Below, one piece after another: positions 12,161-24,394 of a stretch of DNA of 64,000 bases (within the stretch, counting starts at the first letter, position 1; each line of letters begins with the position of its first letter). Below the pieces are notes generated by a model, which did not search any database, was not told the DNA's origin, and saw nothing but the letters and a program-made list of their open reading frames with translations. Made by a program: the position numbers and the translations under genes. This DNA comes from Osmia lignaria lignaria (Eukaryota; Arthropoda; Insecta; Hymenoptera; Megachilidae). The stretch covers positions 8,370,001 through 8,434,000 of the forward strand of contig NW_027478169.1 of assembly GCF_051020975.1 (NCBI RefSeq), given 5' to 3'.

Positions 12161-15100
12161 GATCAGATGCGTAGTTCTCGAGATATATCAAGATATTTAA
12201 AAGTTCCGAAGCCGCACCAACATAATAGAGATACAGAAACACCGTGGCCCCTTTCTTTGAGATAACTCTGCACTATTGCGAGCTGGAAATGCCACTTCCA
12301 GTTTAGCTGTGCAGAAGAAGAACAACAAGAAGAAGAAATATCTCGAAATATGTCCGTTAGGCCCCTTCCCTTGAGATAAATCTGCAAATATCTCGGAAAC
12401 GAAGCGAGCTATGGCAAAATGTTAAGAGACCTTTTTTGTAGAGAATTAAGTTTCCTACTTTTTATGTTCTATGATATTTTTTGATCAGAAGCGTAGTTTT
12501 CGAGATATATCGAGATATTTAAAAGTTCCGAAGCCGCACCAACATAATATAGATACAGAAACACCGTGGCCCCTTTCTTTGAGATAACTCTGCACTAGTG
12601 CGAGCCGCAAATGCCACTTCCAGCTTAGCTGTGCAGAAGAAGAACAACAAGAAGAAGAAATATCTCGAAATATGTCCGTCAGGCCCCTTCCCTTGAGATA
12701 AATATGCAAATATCTCGAAAACGAAGCGAGCTATGGCAAAATGTTAAGAGACCTTTTTTGTAGAGAATTAAGTTTCCTACCTTTTATGTTCTATGATATT
12801 TTTTGATCAGATGCGTAGTTCTCGAGATATATCAAGATATTTAAAAGTTCCGAAGCCGCACCAACATAATAGAGATACAGAAACACCGTGGCCCCTTTCT
12901 TTGAGATAACTCTGCACTATTGCGAGCTGCAAATGCCACTTCCAGCTTAGCTGTGCAGAGGAAGAACAACAAGAAGAAGAAATATCTCGAAATATGTCCG
13001 TCAGGCCCCTTCCCTTGAGATATATCTGCAAATATCTCGGAAACGAAGCGAGCTATGGCAAAATGTTAAGAGACCTTTTTTGTAGAGAATTATGTTTCCT
13101 ACAATTTATGTTCTATGATATTTTTTGATCAGAAGCGTAGTTTTCGAGATATATCGAGATATTTAAAAGTTCCGATGCCGCACCAACATAATAGAGATAC
13201 AGAAACACCGTGGCCCCTTTCTTTGAGATAACTCTGCACTATTGCGAGCTGCAAATGCCACTTCCAGCTTAGCTGTGCAGAAGAAGAACAACAAGAAGAA
13301 GAAATATCTCGAAATATGTCCGTCAGACCCCTTCCCTTGAGATGAATCTGCAAATATCTCGGAAACGAAGCGAGCTATGGCAAAATGTTAAGAGACCTTT
13401 TTTGTAGAGAATAATGTTTCCTACAATTTACGTTCTATGATATTTTTTGATCAGAAGCGTAGTTCTCGAGATATATCAAGATATTTAAAAGTTCCGAAGC
13501 CGCACCAACATAATAGAGATACAGAAACACCGTGGCCCCTTTCTTTGAGATAACTCTGCACTAGTGCGAGCCGCAAATGCCACTTCCAGCTTAGCTGTGC
13601 AGAAGAAGAACAACAAGAAGAAGAAATATCTCGAAATATGTCCGTCAGGCCCCTTCCCTTGAGATAAATCTGCAAATATCTCGGAAACGAAGCGAGCTAT
13701 GGCAAAATGTTAAGAGACCTTTTTTGTAGAGAATTAAGTTTCCTACTTTTTATGTTCTATGATATTTTTTGATCAGATGCGTAGTTCTCGAGATATATCA
13801 AGATATTTAAAAGTTCCGAAGCCGCACCAACATAATAGAGATACAGAAACACCGTGGCCCCTTTCTTTGAGATAACTCTGCACTATTGCGAGCTGGAAAT
13901 GCCACTTCCAGTTTAGCTGTGCAGAAGAAGGACAACAAGAAGAAGAAATATCTCGAAATATGTCCGTTAGGCCCCTTCCCTTGAGATTAATCTGCAAATA
14001 TCTCGGAAACGAAGCGAGCTATGGCAAAATGTTAAGAGACCTTTTTTGTAGAGAATTAAGTTTCCTACTTTTTATGTTCTATGATATTTTTTGATCAGAA
14101 GCGTAGTTTTCGAGATATATCGAGATATTTAAAAGTTCCGAAGCCGCACCAACATAATAGAGATACAGAAACAACGTGGCCCCTTTCTTTGAGATAACTC
14201 TGCACTAGTGCGAGCCGCAAATGCCACTTCCAGCTTAGCTGTGCAGAAGAAGAACAACAAGAAGAAGAAATATCTCGAAATATGTCCGTCAGGCCCCTTC
14301 CCTTGAGATAAATATGCAAATATCTCGGAAACGAAGCGAGCTATGGCAAAATGTTAAGAGACCTTTTTTGTAGAGAATTAAGTTTCCTACTTTTTATGTT
14401 CTATGATATTTTTTGATCAGATGCGTAGTTCTCGAGATATATCAAGATATTTAAAAGTTCCGAAGCCGCACCAACATAATAGAGATACAGAAACACCGTG
14501 GCCCCTTTCTTTGAGATAACTCTGCACTATTGCGAGCTGGAAATGCCACTTCCAGTTTAGCTGTGCAGAAGAAGAGCAACAAGAAGAAGAAATATCTCGA
14601 AATATGTCCGTTAGGCCCCTTCCCTTGAGATAAATCTGCAAATATCTCGGAAACGAAGCGAGCTATGGCAAAATCTTAAGAGACCTTTTTTGTAGAGAAT
14701 TAAGTTTCCTACTTTTTATGTTCTATGATATTTTTTGATCAGAAGCGTAGTTTTCGAGATATATCGAGATATTTAAAAGTTCCGAAGCCGCACCAACATA
14801 ATAGAGATACAGAAACACCGTGGCCCCTTTGTTTGAGATAACTCTGCACTAGTGCGAGCCGCAAATGCCACTTCCAGCTTAGCTGTGCAGAAGAAGAACA
14901 ACAAGAAGAAGAAATATCTCGAAATATGTCCGTCAGGCCCCTTCCATTGAGATATATCTGCAAATATCTCGGAAACGAAGCGAGCTATGGCAAAATGTTA
15001 AGACACCTTTTTTGTAGAGAATTATGTTTCCTATAATTTATGTTGTATGATATTTTTTGATCAGAAGCGTAGTTTTCGAGATATATCGAGATATTTAAAA

Positions 15101-16350
15101 GTTCCGAAGCCGCACCAACATAATAGAGATACAGAAACACCGTGGCCCCTTTCTTTGAGATAACTCTGCACTAGTGCGAGCCGCAAATGCCACTTCCAGC
15201 TTAGCTGTGCAGAAGAAGAACAACAAGAAGAAGAAATATCTCGAAATATGTCCGTCAGGCCCCTTCCCTTGAGATAAATATGCAAATATCTCGGAAACAA
15301 AGCGAGCTATGGCAAAATGTCAAGAGACCTTTTTTGTGGAGAATTAAGTTTCCTACTTTTTATGTTCGATGATATTTTTTGATCAGATGCGTAGTTCTCG
15401 AGATATATCAAGATATTTAAAAGTTCCGAAGCTGCACCAACATAATAGAGGTACAGAAACACCGTGGCCTCTTTCTTTGAGATAACTCTGCACTATTGCG
15501 AGCTGCAAATGCCACTTCGATCTTAGCTGTGCAGAAGAAGAACAACAAGAAGAAGAAATATCTCGAAATATGTCCGTCAGACCCCTTCCCTTGAGATGAA
15601 TCTGCAAATATCTCGGAAACGAAGCGAGCTATGGCAAAATGTTAAGAGACCTTTTTTGTAGAGAATAATGTTTCCTACAATTTACGTTCTATGATATTTT
15701 TTGATCAGAAGCGTAGTTCTCGAGATATATCAAGATATTTAAAAGTTCCGAAGCCGCACCAACATAATAGAGATACAGAAACACCGTGGCCCCTTTCTTT
15801 GAGATAACTCTGCACTAGTGCGAGCCGCAAATGCCACTTCCAGCTTAGCTGTGCAGAAGAAGAACAAAAAGAAGAAGAAATATCTCGAAATATGTCCGTC
15901 AGGCCACTTCCCTTGAGATAAATCTGCAAATATCTCGGAAACGAAGCGAGCTATGGCAAAATGTTAAGAGACCTTTTTTGTAGAGAATTAAGTTTCCTAC
16001 TTTTTATGTTCGATGATATTTTTTGATCAGATGCGTAGTTCTCGAGATATATCAAGATATTTAAAAGTTCCGAAGCTGCACCAACATAATAGAGGTACAG
16101 AAACACCGTGGCCTCTTTCTTTGAGATAACTCTGCACTATTGCGAGCTGCAAATGCCACTTCGAGCTTAGCTGTGCAGAAGAAGAACAACAAGAAGAAGA
16201 AATATCTCGAAATATGTCCGTCAGGCCCCTTCCCTTGAGATATATATGCAAATATCTCGGAAACGAAGCGAGCTATGGCAAAATGTTAAGAGACCGTTGT
16301 TGTAGAGAATTAAGTTTCCTACTTTTTATGTTCTATGATATTTTTTGATC
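12161..16350 (+). repeat. Second copy of the patchy 16-monomer HOR
   Basis: This is the partner of about 7010-11200 at 5151 bp. The best preserved part is about 14570-15660, where the rare markers listed for the first copy recur in order. A second preserved stretch runs from the GCCACTTCCC of 15903 through GACCGTTGTTGTAG to the GACGCGTAG head near 16351. The replaced middle segments suggest later gene conversion or exchange. Confidence 0.8.
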
Positions 16351-17800
16351 AGACGCGTAGTTCTCGAGATATATCAAGATATTTAAAAGTTCCGATGCCG
16401 CACCAACATAATAGAGATACAGAAACACCGTGGCCCCTTTCTTTGAGATAACTCTGCACTATTGCGAGCTGCAAATGCCACTTCCAGCTTAGCTGTGCAG
16501 AAGAAGAACAACAAGAAGAAGAAATATCTCGAAATATGTCCGTCAGACCCCTTCCCTTGAGATGAATCTGCAAATATCTCGGAAACGAAGCGAGCTATGG
16601 CAAAATGTTAAGAGACCTTTTTTGTAGAGAATAATGTTTCCTACAATTTACGTTCTATGATATTTTTTGATCAGAAGCGTAGTTCTCGAGATATATCAAG
16701 ATATTTAAAAGTTCCGAAGCCGCACCAACATAATAGAGATACAGAAACACCGTGGCCCCTTTCTTTGAGATAACTCTGCACTAGTGCGAGCCGCAAATGC
16801 CACTTCCAGCTTAGCTGTGCAGAAGAAGAACAAAAAGAAGGAGAAATATCTCGAAATATGTCCGTCAGGCCCCTTCCCTTGAGATAAATATGCAAATATC
16901 TCGGAAACGAAGCGAGCTATGGCAAAATGTTAAGAGACCTTTTTTGTAGAGAATTAAGTTTTCTACTTTTTATCTTCTATGATATTTTTTGATCAGATGC
17001 GTAGTTCTCGAGATATATCAAGATATTTAAAAGTTCCGATGCCGCACCAACATAATAGAGATACAGAAACACCGTGGCCCCTTTCTTCGAGATAACTCTG
17101 CACTAGTGCGAGCGGCTAATGCCACTTCCAGCTTAGCTGTGCAGAAGAAGAACAACAAGAAGAAGAAATATCTCGAAATATGTCCGTCAAGCCACTTCCC
17201 TTGAGATAAATCTGCAAATATCTCGGAAACGAAGCGAGCTATGGCAAAATGTTAAGAGACCTTTTTTGTAGAGAATTAAGTTTCCTACTTTTTATGTTCG
17301 ATGATATTTTTTGATCAGATGCGTAGTTCTCGAGATATATCAAGATATTTAAAAGTTCCGAAGCTGCACCAACATAATAGAGGTACAGAAACACCGTGGC
17401 CTCTTTCTTTGAGATAACTCTGCACTATTGCGAGCTGCAAATGCCACTTCGAGCTTAGCTGTGCAGAAGAAGAACAACAAGAAGAAGAAATATCTCGAAA
17501 TATGTCCGTCAGGCCCCTTCCCTTGAGATATATATGCAAATATCTCGGAAACGAAGCGAGCTATGGCAAAATGTTAAGAGACCGTTGTTGTAGAGAATTA
17601 AGTTTCCTACTTTTTATGTTCTATGATATTTTTTGATCAGACGCGTAGTTCTCGAGATATATCAAGATATTTAAAAGTTCCGATGCCGCACCAACATAAT
17701 AGAGATACAGAAACACCGTGGCCCCTTTCTTTGAGATAACTCTGCACTATTGCGAGCTGCAAATGCCACTTCCAGCTTAGCTGTGCAGAAGAAGAACAAC
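15900..17800 (+). repeat. 4-monomer (1288 bp) partial duplication
   Basis: The segment from GCCACTTCCC through the CACTTCGAGC unit (GAAGCTGCACC, GAGGTACAG, TATATATGC, GACCGTTGTTG) to the GACGCGTAG / GTTCCGATGCC head occurs at about 15903-16510 and again at about 17191-17798. The intervening units are of other types. Confidence 0.82.
16991..17312 (+). repeat. Monomer with GCGGCTAATGCC variant, second copy
   Basis: This carries the same central change as 10552-10873, with an additional GTCAAGCC. It is again followed by a CACTTCGAGC unit. Confidence 0.9.
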
Positions 17801-18278
17801 AAGAAGAAGAAATATCTCGAAATATGTCCGTCAGGCCCCTTCCCTTGAGATAAATCTGCAAATATCTCGGAAACGAAGAGAGCTATGGCAAAATGTTAAG
17901 AGACCTTTTTTGTAGAGAATTATGGTTCCTACAATTTATGTTCTATGATATTTTTTGATCAGAAGCGTAGTTTTCGAGATATATCGAGATATTTAAAAGT
18001 TCCGAAGCCGCACCAACATAATAGAGATACAGAAACACCGTGGCCCCTTTCTTTGAGATAACTCTGCACTAGTGCGAGCCGCAAATGCCACTTCCAGCTT
18101 AGCTGTGCAGAAGAAGAACAACAAGAAGAAGAAATATCTCGAAATATGTCCGTTAGGCCCCTTCCCTTGAGATGAATCTGCAAATATCTCGGAAACGAAG
18201 CGAGCTATGGCAAAATGTTAAGAGACCTTTTTTGTAGAGAATAATGTTTCCTACAATTTACGTTCTATGATATTTTTT
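17801..18278 (+). repeat. Transitional monomers between local HORs
   Basis: Roughly one and a half ordinary units. They include a private ATTATGGTTCC variant near 17928 and a GATGAATCTGC tail followed by AGAATAATGTTTCC, the combination that also opens the next HOR. No gene or non-satellite sequence is present. Confidence 0.85.
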
Positions 18279-21130
18279 GATCAGAAGCGTAGTTTTCGAG
18301 ATATATCGAGATATTTAAATGTTCCGAAGCCGCACCAACATAATAGAGATACAGAAACACCGTGGCCCCTTTCTTTGAGATAACTCTGCACTATTGCGAG
18401 CTGGAAATGCCACTTCCAGTTTAGCTGTGCAGAAGAAGAACAACAAGAAGAAGAAATATCTCGAAATATGTCCGTCAGGCCCCTTCCCTTGAGATAAATA
18501 TGCAAATATCTCGGAAACGAAGCGAGCTATGGCAAAATGTTAAGAGACCTTTTTTGTAGAGAATTAAATTTCCTACTTTTTATGTTCTATGATATTTTTT
18601 GATCAGAAGCGTAGTTTTCGAGATATATCGAGATATTTAAAAGTTCCGAAGCCGCACCAACATAATAGAGATACAGAAACACCGTGGCCCCTTTCTTTGA
18701 GATAACTCTGCACTAGTGCGAGCCGCAAATGCCACTTCCAGCTTAGCTGTGCAGAAGAAGAACAACAAGAAGAAGAAATATCTCGAAATATGTCCGTCAG
18801 GCCCCTTCCCTTGAGATAAATATGCAAATATCTCGGAAACGAAGCGAGCTATGGCAAAATGTTAAGAGACCTTTTTTGTAGAGAATTAGGTTTCCTACTT
18901 TTTATGTTCTATGATATTTTTTGATCAGATGCGTAGTTCTCGAGATATATCAAGATATTTAAAAGTTCCGAAGCCGCACCAACATAATAGAGATACAGAA
19001 ACACCGTGGCCCCTTTCTTTGAGATAACTCTGCACTATTGCGAGCTGTAAATGCCACTTCCAGCTTAGCTGTGCAGAAGAAGAACAACAAGAAGAAGAAA
19101 TATCTCGAAATATGTCCGTCAGGCCCCTTCCCTTGAGATATATCTGCAAATATCTCGGAAACGAAGCGAGCTATGGCAAAATGTTAAGAGACCTTTTTTG
19201 TAGAGAATTAAGTTTCCTACTTTTTATGTTCTATGATATTTTTTGATCAGATGCGTAGTTCTCGAGATATATCAAGATATTTAAAAGTTCCGAAGCCGCA
19301 CCAACATAATAGAGATACAGAAACACCGTGGCCCCTTTCTTTGGGATAACTCTGCACTATTGCGAGCTGCAAATGCCACTTCCAGCTTAGCTGTGCAGAA
19401 GAAGAACAACAAGAAGAAGAAATATCTCGAAATATGTCCGTCAGACCCCTTCCCTTGAGATGAATCTGCAAATATCTCGGAAACGAAGCGAGCTATGGCA
19501 AAATGTTAAGAGACCTTTTTTGTAGAGAATAATGTTTCCTACAATTTACGTTCTATGATATTTTTTGATCAGAAGCGTAGTTTTCGAGATATATCGAGAT
19601 ATTTAAATGTTCCGAAGCCGCACCAACATAATAGAGATACAGAAACACCGTGGCCCCTTTCTTTGAGATAACTCTGCACTATTGCGAGCTGGAAATGCCA
19701 CTTCCAGTTTAGCTGTGCAGAAGAAGAACAACAAGAAGAAGAAATATCTCGAAATATGTCCGTCAGGCCCCTTCCCTTGAGATAAATATGCAAATATCTC
19801 GGAAACGAAGCGAGCTATGGCAAAATGTTAAGAGACCTTTTTTGTAGAGAATTAAATTTCCTACTTTTTATGTTCTATGATATTTTTTGATCAGAAGCGT
19901 AGTTTTCGAGATATATCGAGATATTTAAAAGTTCCGAAGCCGCACCAACATAATAGAGATACAGAAACACCGTGGCCCCTTTCTTTGAGATAACTCTGCA
20001 CTAGTGCGAGCCGCAAATGCCACTTCCAGCTTAGCTGTGCAGAAGAAGAACAACAAGAAGAAGAAATATCTCGAAATATGTCCGTCAGGCCCCTTCCCTT
20101 GAGATAAATATGCAAATATCTCGGAAACGAAGCGAGCTATGGCAAAATGTTAAGAGACCTTTTTTGTAGAGAATTAGGTTTCCTACTTTTTATGTTCTAT
20201 GATATTTTTTGATCAGATGCGTAGTTCTCGAGATATATCAAGATATTTAAAAGTTCCGAAGCCGCACCAACATAATAGAGATACAGAAACACCGTGGCCC
20301 CTTTCTTTGAGATAACTCTGCACTATTGCGAGCTGTAAATGCCACTTCCAGCTTAGCTGTGCAGAAGAAGAACAACAAGAAGAAGAAATATCTCGAAATA
20401 TGTCCGTCAGGCCCCTTCCCTTGAGATATATCTGCAAATATCTCGGAAACGAAGCGAGCTATGGCAAAATGTTAAGAGACCTTTTTTGTAGAGAATTAAG
20501 TTTCCTACTTTTTATGTTCTATGATATTTTTTGATCAGATGCGTAGTTCTCGAGATATATCAAGATATTTAAAAGTTCCGAAGCCGCACCAACATAATAG
20601 AGATACAGAAACACCGTGGCCCCTTTCTTTGGGATAACTCTGCACTATTGCGAGCTGCAAATGCCACTTCCAGCTTAGCTGTGCAGAAGAAGAACAACAA
20701 GAAGAAGAAATATCTCGAAATATGTCCGTCAGACCCCTTCCCTTGAGATGAATCTGCAAATATCTCGGAAACGAAGCGAGCTATGGCAAAATGTTAAGAG
20801 ACCTTTTTTGTAGAGAATAATGTTTCCTACAATTTACGTTCTATGATATTTTTTGATCAGAAGCGTAGTTTTCGAGATATATCGAGATATTTAAATGTTC
20901 CGAAGCCGCACCAACATAATAGAGATACAGAAACACCGTGGCCCCTTTCTTTGAGATAACTCTGCACTATTGCGAGCTGGAAATGCCACTTCCAGTTTAG
21001 CTGTGCAGAAGAAGAACAACAAGAAGAAGAAATATCTCGAAATATGTCCGTCAGGCCCCTTCCCTTGAGATAAATATGCAAATATCTCGGAAACGAAGCG
21101 AGCTATGGCAAAATGTTAAGAGACCTTTTT
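18279..21130 (+). repeat. 4-monomer HOR (1288 bp), about 2.2 copies
   Basis: Copies start at 18279, 19567 and 20855. Each opens with a class B head containing ATATTTAAATGTTCC (an A-to-T change seen only here and at 28577). A unit beginning after AGAATTAGGTTTCC with GCTGTAAATG follows, then a unit with CTTTGGGATAAC and a GATGAATCTGC tail. The third copy runs for about one monomer before joining a different unit. In the third copy the rare ATTAAATTTCC reads ATTAAGTTTCC. Confidence 0.92.
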
Positions 21131-21403
21131 TGTAGAGAATTAAGTTTCCTACTTTTTATGCTCTATAATATTTTTTGATCAGATGCGTAGTTCTCGAGAT
21201 ATATCAAGATATTTAAAAGTTCCGAAGCCGCACCAACATAATAGAGATACAGAAACACCGTGGCCACTTTCTTTGAGATAACTCTGCACTATTGCGAGCT
21301 GGAAATGCCACTTCCAGTTTAGCTGTGCAGAAGAAGAACAACAAGAAGAAGAAATATCTCGAAATATGTCCGTCAGGCCCCTTCCCTTGAGATAAATCTG
21401 CAA

Positions 21404-24394
21404 ATATCTCGGAAACGAAGCGAGCTATGGCAAAATGTTAAGAGACCTTTTTTGTAGAGAATTAAGTTTCCTACTTTTTATGTTCTATGATATTTTTTGA
21501 TCAGATGCGTAGTTCTCGAGATATATCAAGATATTTAAAAGTTCCGAAGCCGCACCAACATAATAGAGATACAGAAACACCGTGGCCCCTTTCTTTGAGA
21601 TAACTCTGCACTAGTGCGAGCCGCAAATGCCACTTCCAGCTTAGCTGTGCAGAAGAAGAACAACAAGAAGAAGAAATATCTCGAAATATGTCCGTCAGGC
21701 CCCTTCCCTTGAGATATATGTGCAAATATCTCGGAAACGAAGCGAGCTATGGCAAAATGTTAAGAGACCTTTTTTGTAGAGAATTAAGTTTCCTACTTTT
21801 TATGTTCTATGATATTTTTTGATCAGATGCGTAGTTCTCGAGATATATAAAGATATTTAAAAGTTCCGAAGCCGCACCAACATAATAGAGATACAGAAAC
21901 ACCGTGGCCCCTTTCTTCGAGATAACTCTGCACTATTGCGAGCTGCAAATGCCACTTCCAGCTTAGCTGTGCAGAAGAAGAACAACAAGAAGAAGAAATA
22001 TCTCGAAAAATGTCCGTCAGGCCCCTTCCCTTGAGATAAATCTGCAAATATCTCGGAAACGAAGCGAGCTATGGCAAAATGTTAAGAGACCTTTTTTGTA
22101 GAGAATTAAGTTTCCTACTTTTCATGTTCTATGATATTTTTTGATCAGATGCGTAGTTCTCGAGATATATCAAGATATTTAAAAGTTCCGAACCCGCACC
22201 AACATAATAGAGATACAGAAACACCGTGGCCCCTTTCTTTGAGATAACTCTGCACTATTGCGAGCTGTAAATGCCACTTCCAGCTTAGCTGTGCAGAAGA
22301 AGAACAACAAGAAGAAGAAATATCTCGAAATATGTCCGTCAGGCCCCTTCCCTTGAGATATATCTGCAAATATCTCGGAAACGAATCGAGCTATGGCAAA
22401 ATGTTGAGAGACCTTTTTTGTAGCGAATTATGCTTCCTACAATTTATGTTCTATGATATTTTTTGATCAGAAGCGTAGTTTTCGAGATATATCGAGATAT
22501 TTAAAAGTTCCGAAGCCGCACCAACATAATAGAGATACAGAAACACCGTGGCCCCTTTCGTTGAGATAACTCTGCACTAGTGCGAGCCGCAAATGCCACT
22601 TCCAGCTTAGCTGTGCAGAAGAAGAACAACAAGAAGAAGAAATATCTCGAAATATGTCCGTCAGGCCCCTTCCCTTGAGATAAATCTGCAAATATCTCGG
22701 AAACGAAGCGAGCTATGGCAAAATGTTAAGAGACCTTTTTTGTAGAGAATTAACTTTCCTACTTTTTATGTTCTATGATATTTTTTGATCATATGCGTAG
22801 TTCTCGAGATATATCAAGATATTTAAAAGTTCCGAAGCCGCACCAACATGATAGAGATACAGAAACACCGTGGCCCCTTTCTTTGGGATAACTCTGCACT
22901 ATTGCGAGCTGCAAATGCCACTTCCAGCTTAGCTGTGCAGAAGAAGAACAACAAGAAGAAGAAATATCTCGAAATATGTCCGTCAGGCCACTTCCCTTGA
23001 GATAAATCTGCAAATATCTCGGAAACGAAGCGAGCTATGGCAAAATGTTAAGAGACCTTTTTTGTAGAGAATTAAGTTTCCTACTTTTTATGTTCTATGA
23101 TATTTTTTGATCAGAAGCGTAGTTTTCGAGATATATCGAGATATTTAAAAGTTCCGAAGCCGCACCAACATAATAGAGATACAGAAACACCGTGGCCCCT
23201 TTCTTTGAGATAACTGTGCACTAGTGCGAGCCGCAAATGCCACTTCCAGCTTAGCTGTGCAGAAGAAGAACAAGAAGAAGAAGAAATATCTCGAAATATG
23301 TCCGTCAGGCCCCTTCCCTTGAGATAAATATGCAAATATCTCGGAAACGAAGCGAGGTATGGCAAAATGTTAAGAGACCTTTTTTGTAGAGAATTAAGTT
23401 TCCTACTTTTTATGTTCTATGATATTTTTTGATCAGATGCGTAGTTCTCGAGATATATCAAGATATTTAAAAGTTCCGAAGCCGCACCAACATAATAGAG
23501 ATACAGAAACACCGTGGCCCCTTTCTTTGAGATAACTCTGCACTATTGCGAGCTGCAATTGCCACTTCCAGCTTAGCTGTGCAGAGGAAGAACAACAAGA
23601 AGAAGAAATATCTCGAAATATGTCCGTCAGGCCAGTTCCTTTGAGCTGAATCTGCAAATATCTCGGAAACGAAGCGAGCTATGGCAAAATCTTAAGAGAC
23701 GTTTTTTATAGAGAATTATGTGTCCTACAATTTATGTTCTATGATATTTTTTGATCAGAAGCGTAGTTTTCGAGATATATCGAGATATTTAAAAGTTCCG
23801 AAGCCGCACCAACATAATAGGGATACAGAAACACCGTGGCCCCTTTCTTGAGATAACTCTGCACTAGGCGAGCCGCAAATGCCACTTCCAGCTTAGCTGT
23901 GCAGAAGAAGAACAACAAGAAGAAGAAATATCTCGAAATATGTCCGTCAGGCCCCTTCCCTTGAGATAAATCTGCAAATATCTCGGAAACGAAGCGAGCT
24001 ATGGCAAAATGTTAAGAGACCTTTTTTGTAGAGAATTAGGTTTCCTACTTTTTATGTTCTATGATATTTTTTGATCAGATGCGTAGTTCTCGAGATATAT
24101 CAAGATATTTAAAAGTTCCGAAGCCGCACCAACATAATAGAGATACAGAAACACCGTGGCCCCTTTCTTTGAGATAACTCTGCACTATTGCGAGCTGTAA
24201 ATGCCACTTCCAGCTTAGCTGTGCAGAAGAAGAACAACAAGAAGAAGAAATATCTCGAAATATGTCCGTCAGGCCCCTTCCCTTGAGATATATCTGCAAA
24301 TATCTCGGAAACGAAGCGAGCTATGGCAAAATGTTAAGAGACCTTTTTTGTAGAGAATTAAGTTTCCTACTTTTTATGTTCTATGATATTTTTT
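21404..24394 (+). repeat. 9-monomer HOR (2896 bp), copy 1
   Basis: Copy 1 matches the next 2.9 kb through more than twenty rare markers in the same order. They include GATATATGTGC, ATATATAAAGATA, CTTCGAGATAAC, CTTTTCATG, GAACCCGCACC, CGAATCGAGC, GTAGCGAATTATGC, CTTTCGTTGAG, GATCATATGCG, AACATGATAG, AACTGTGCAC, GCAATTGCC, GCCAGTTCCTTTGAGCTG and TATAGAGAATTATGTGTCC. The 2 bp missing from 9 x 322 are explained by the 320-bp monomer at 23753. I found no difference between the copies at the markers checked. Confidence 0.95.
23753..24072 (+). repeat. 320-bp monomer with two single-base deletions, copy 1
   Basis: TTTCTTGAG replaces TTTCTTTGAG, and CTAGGCGAG replaces CTAGTGCGAG. The pair of deletions also appears at 26649 and 27613 and nowhere else, so it is a single event later copied twice. 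It also carries AATAGGGATAC. Confidence 0.95.
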
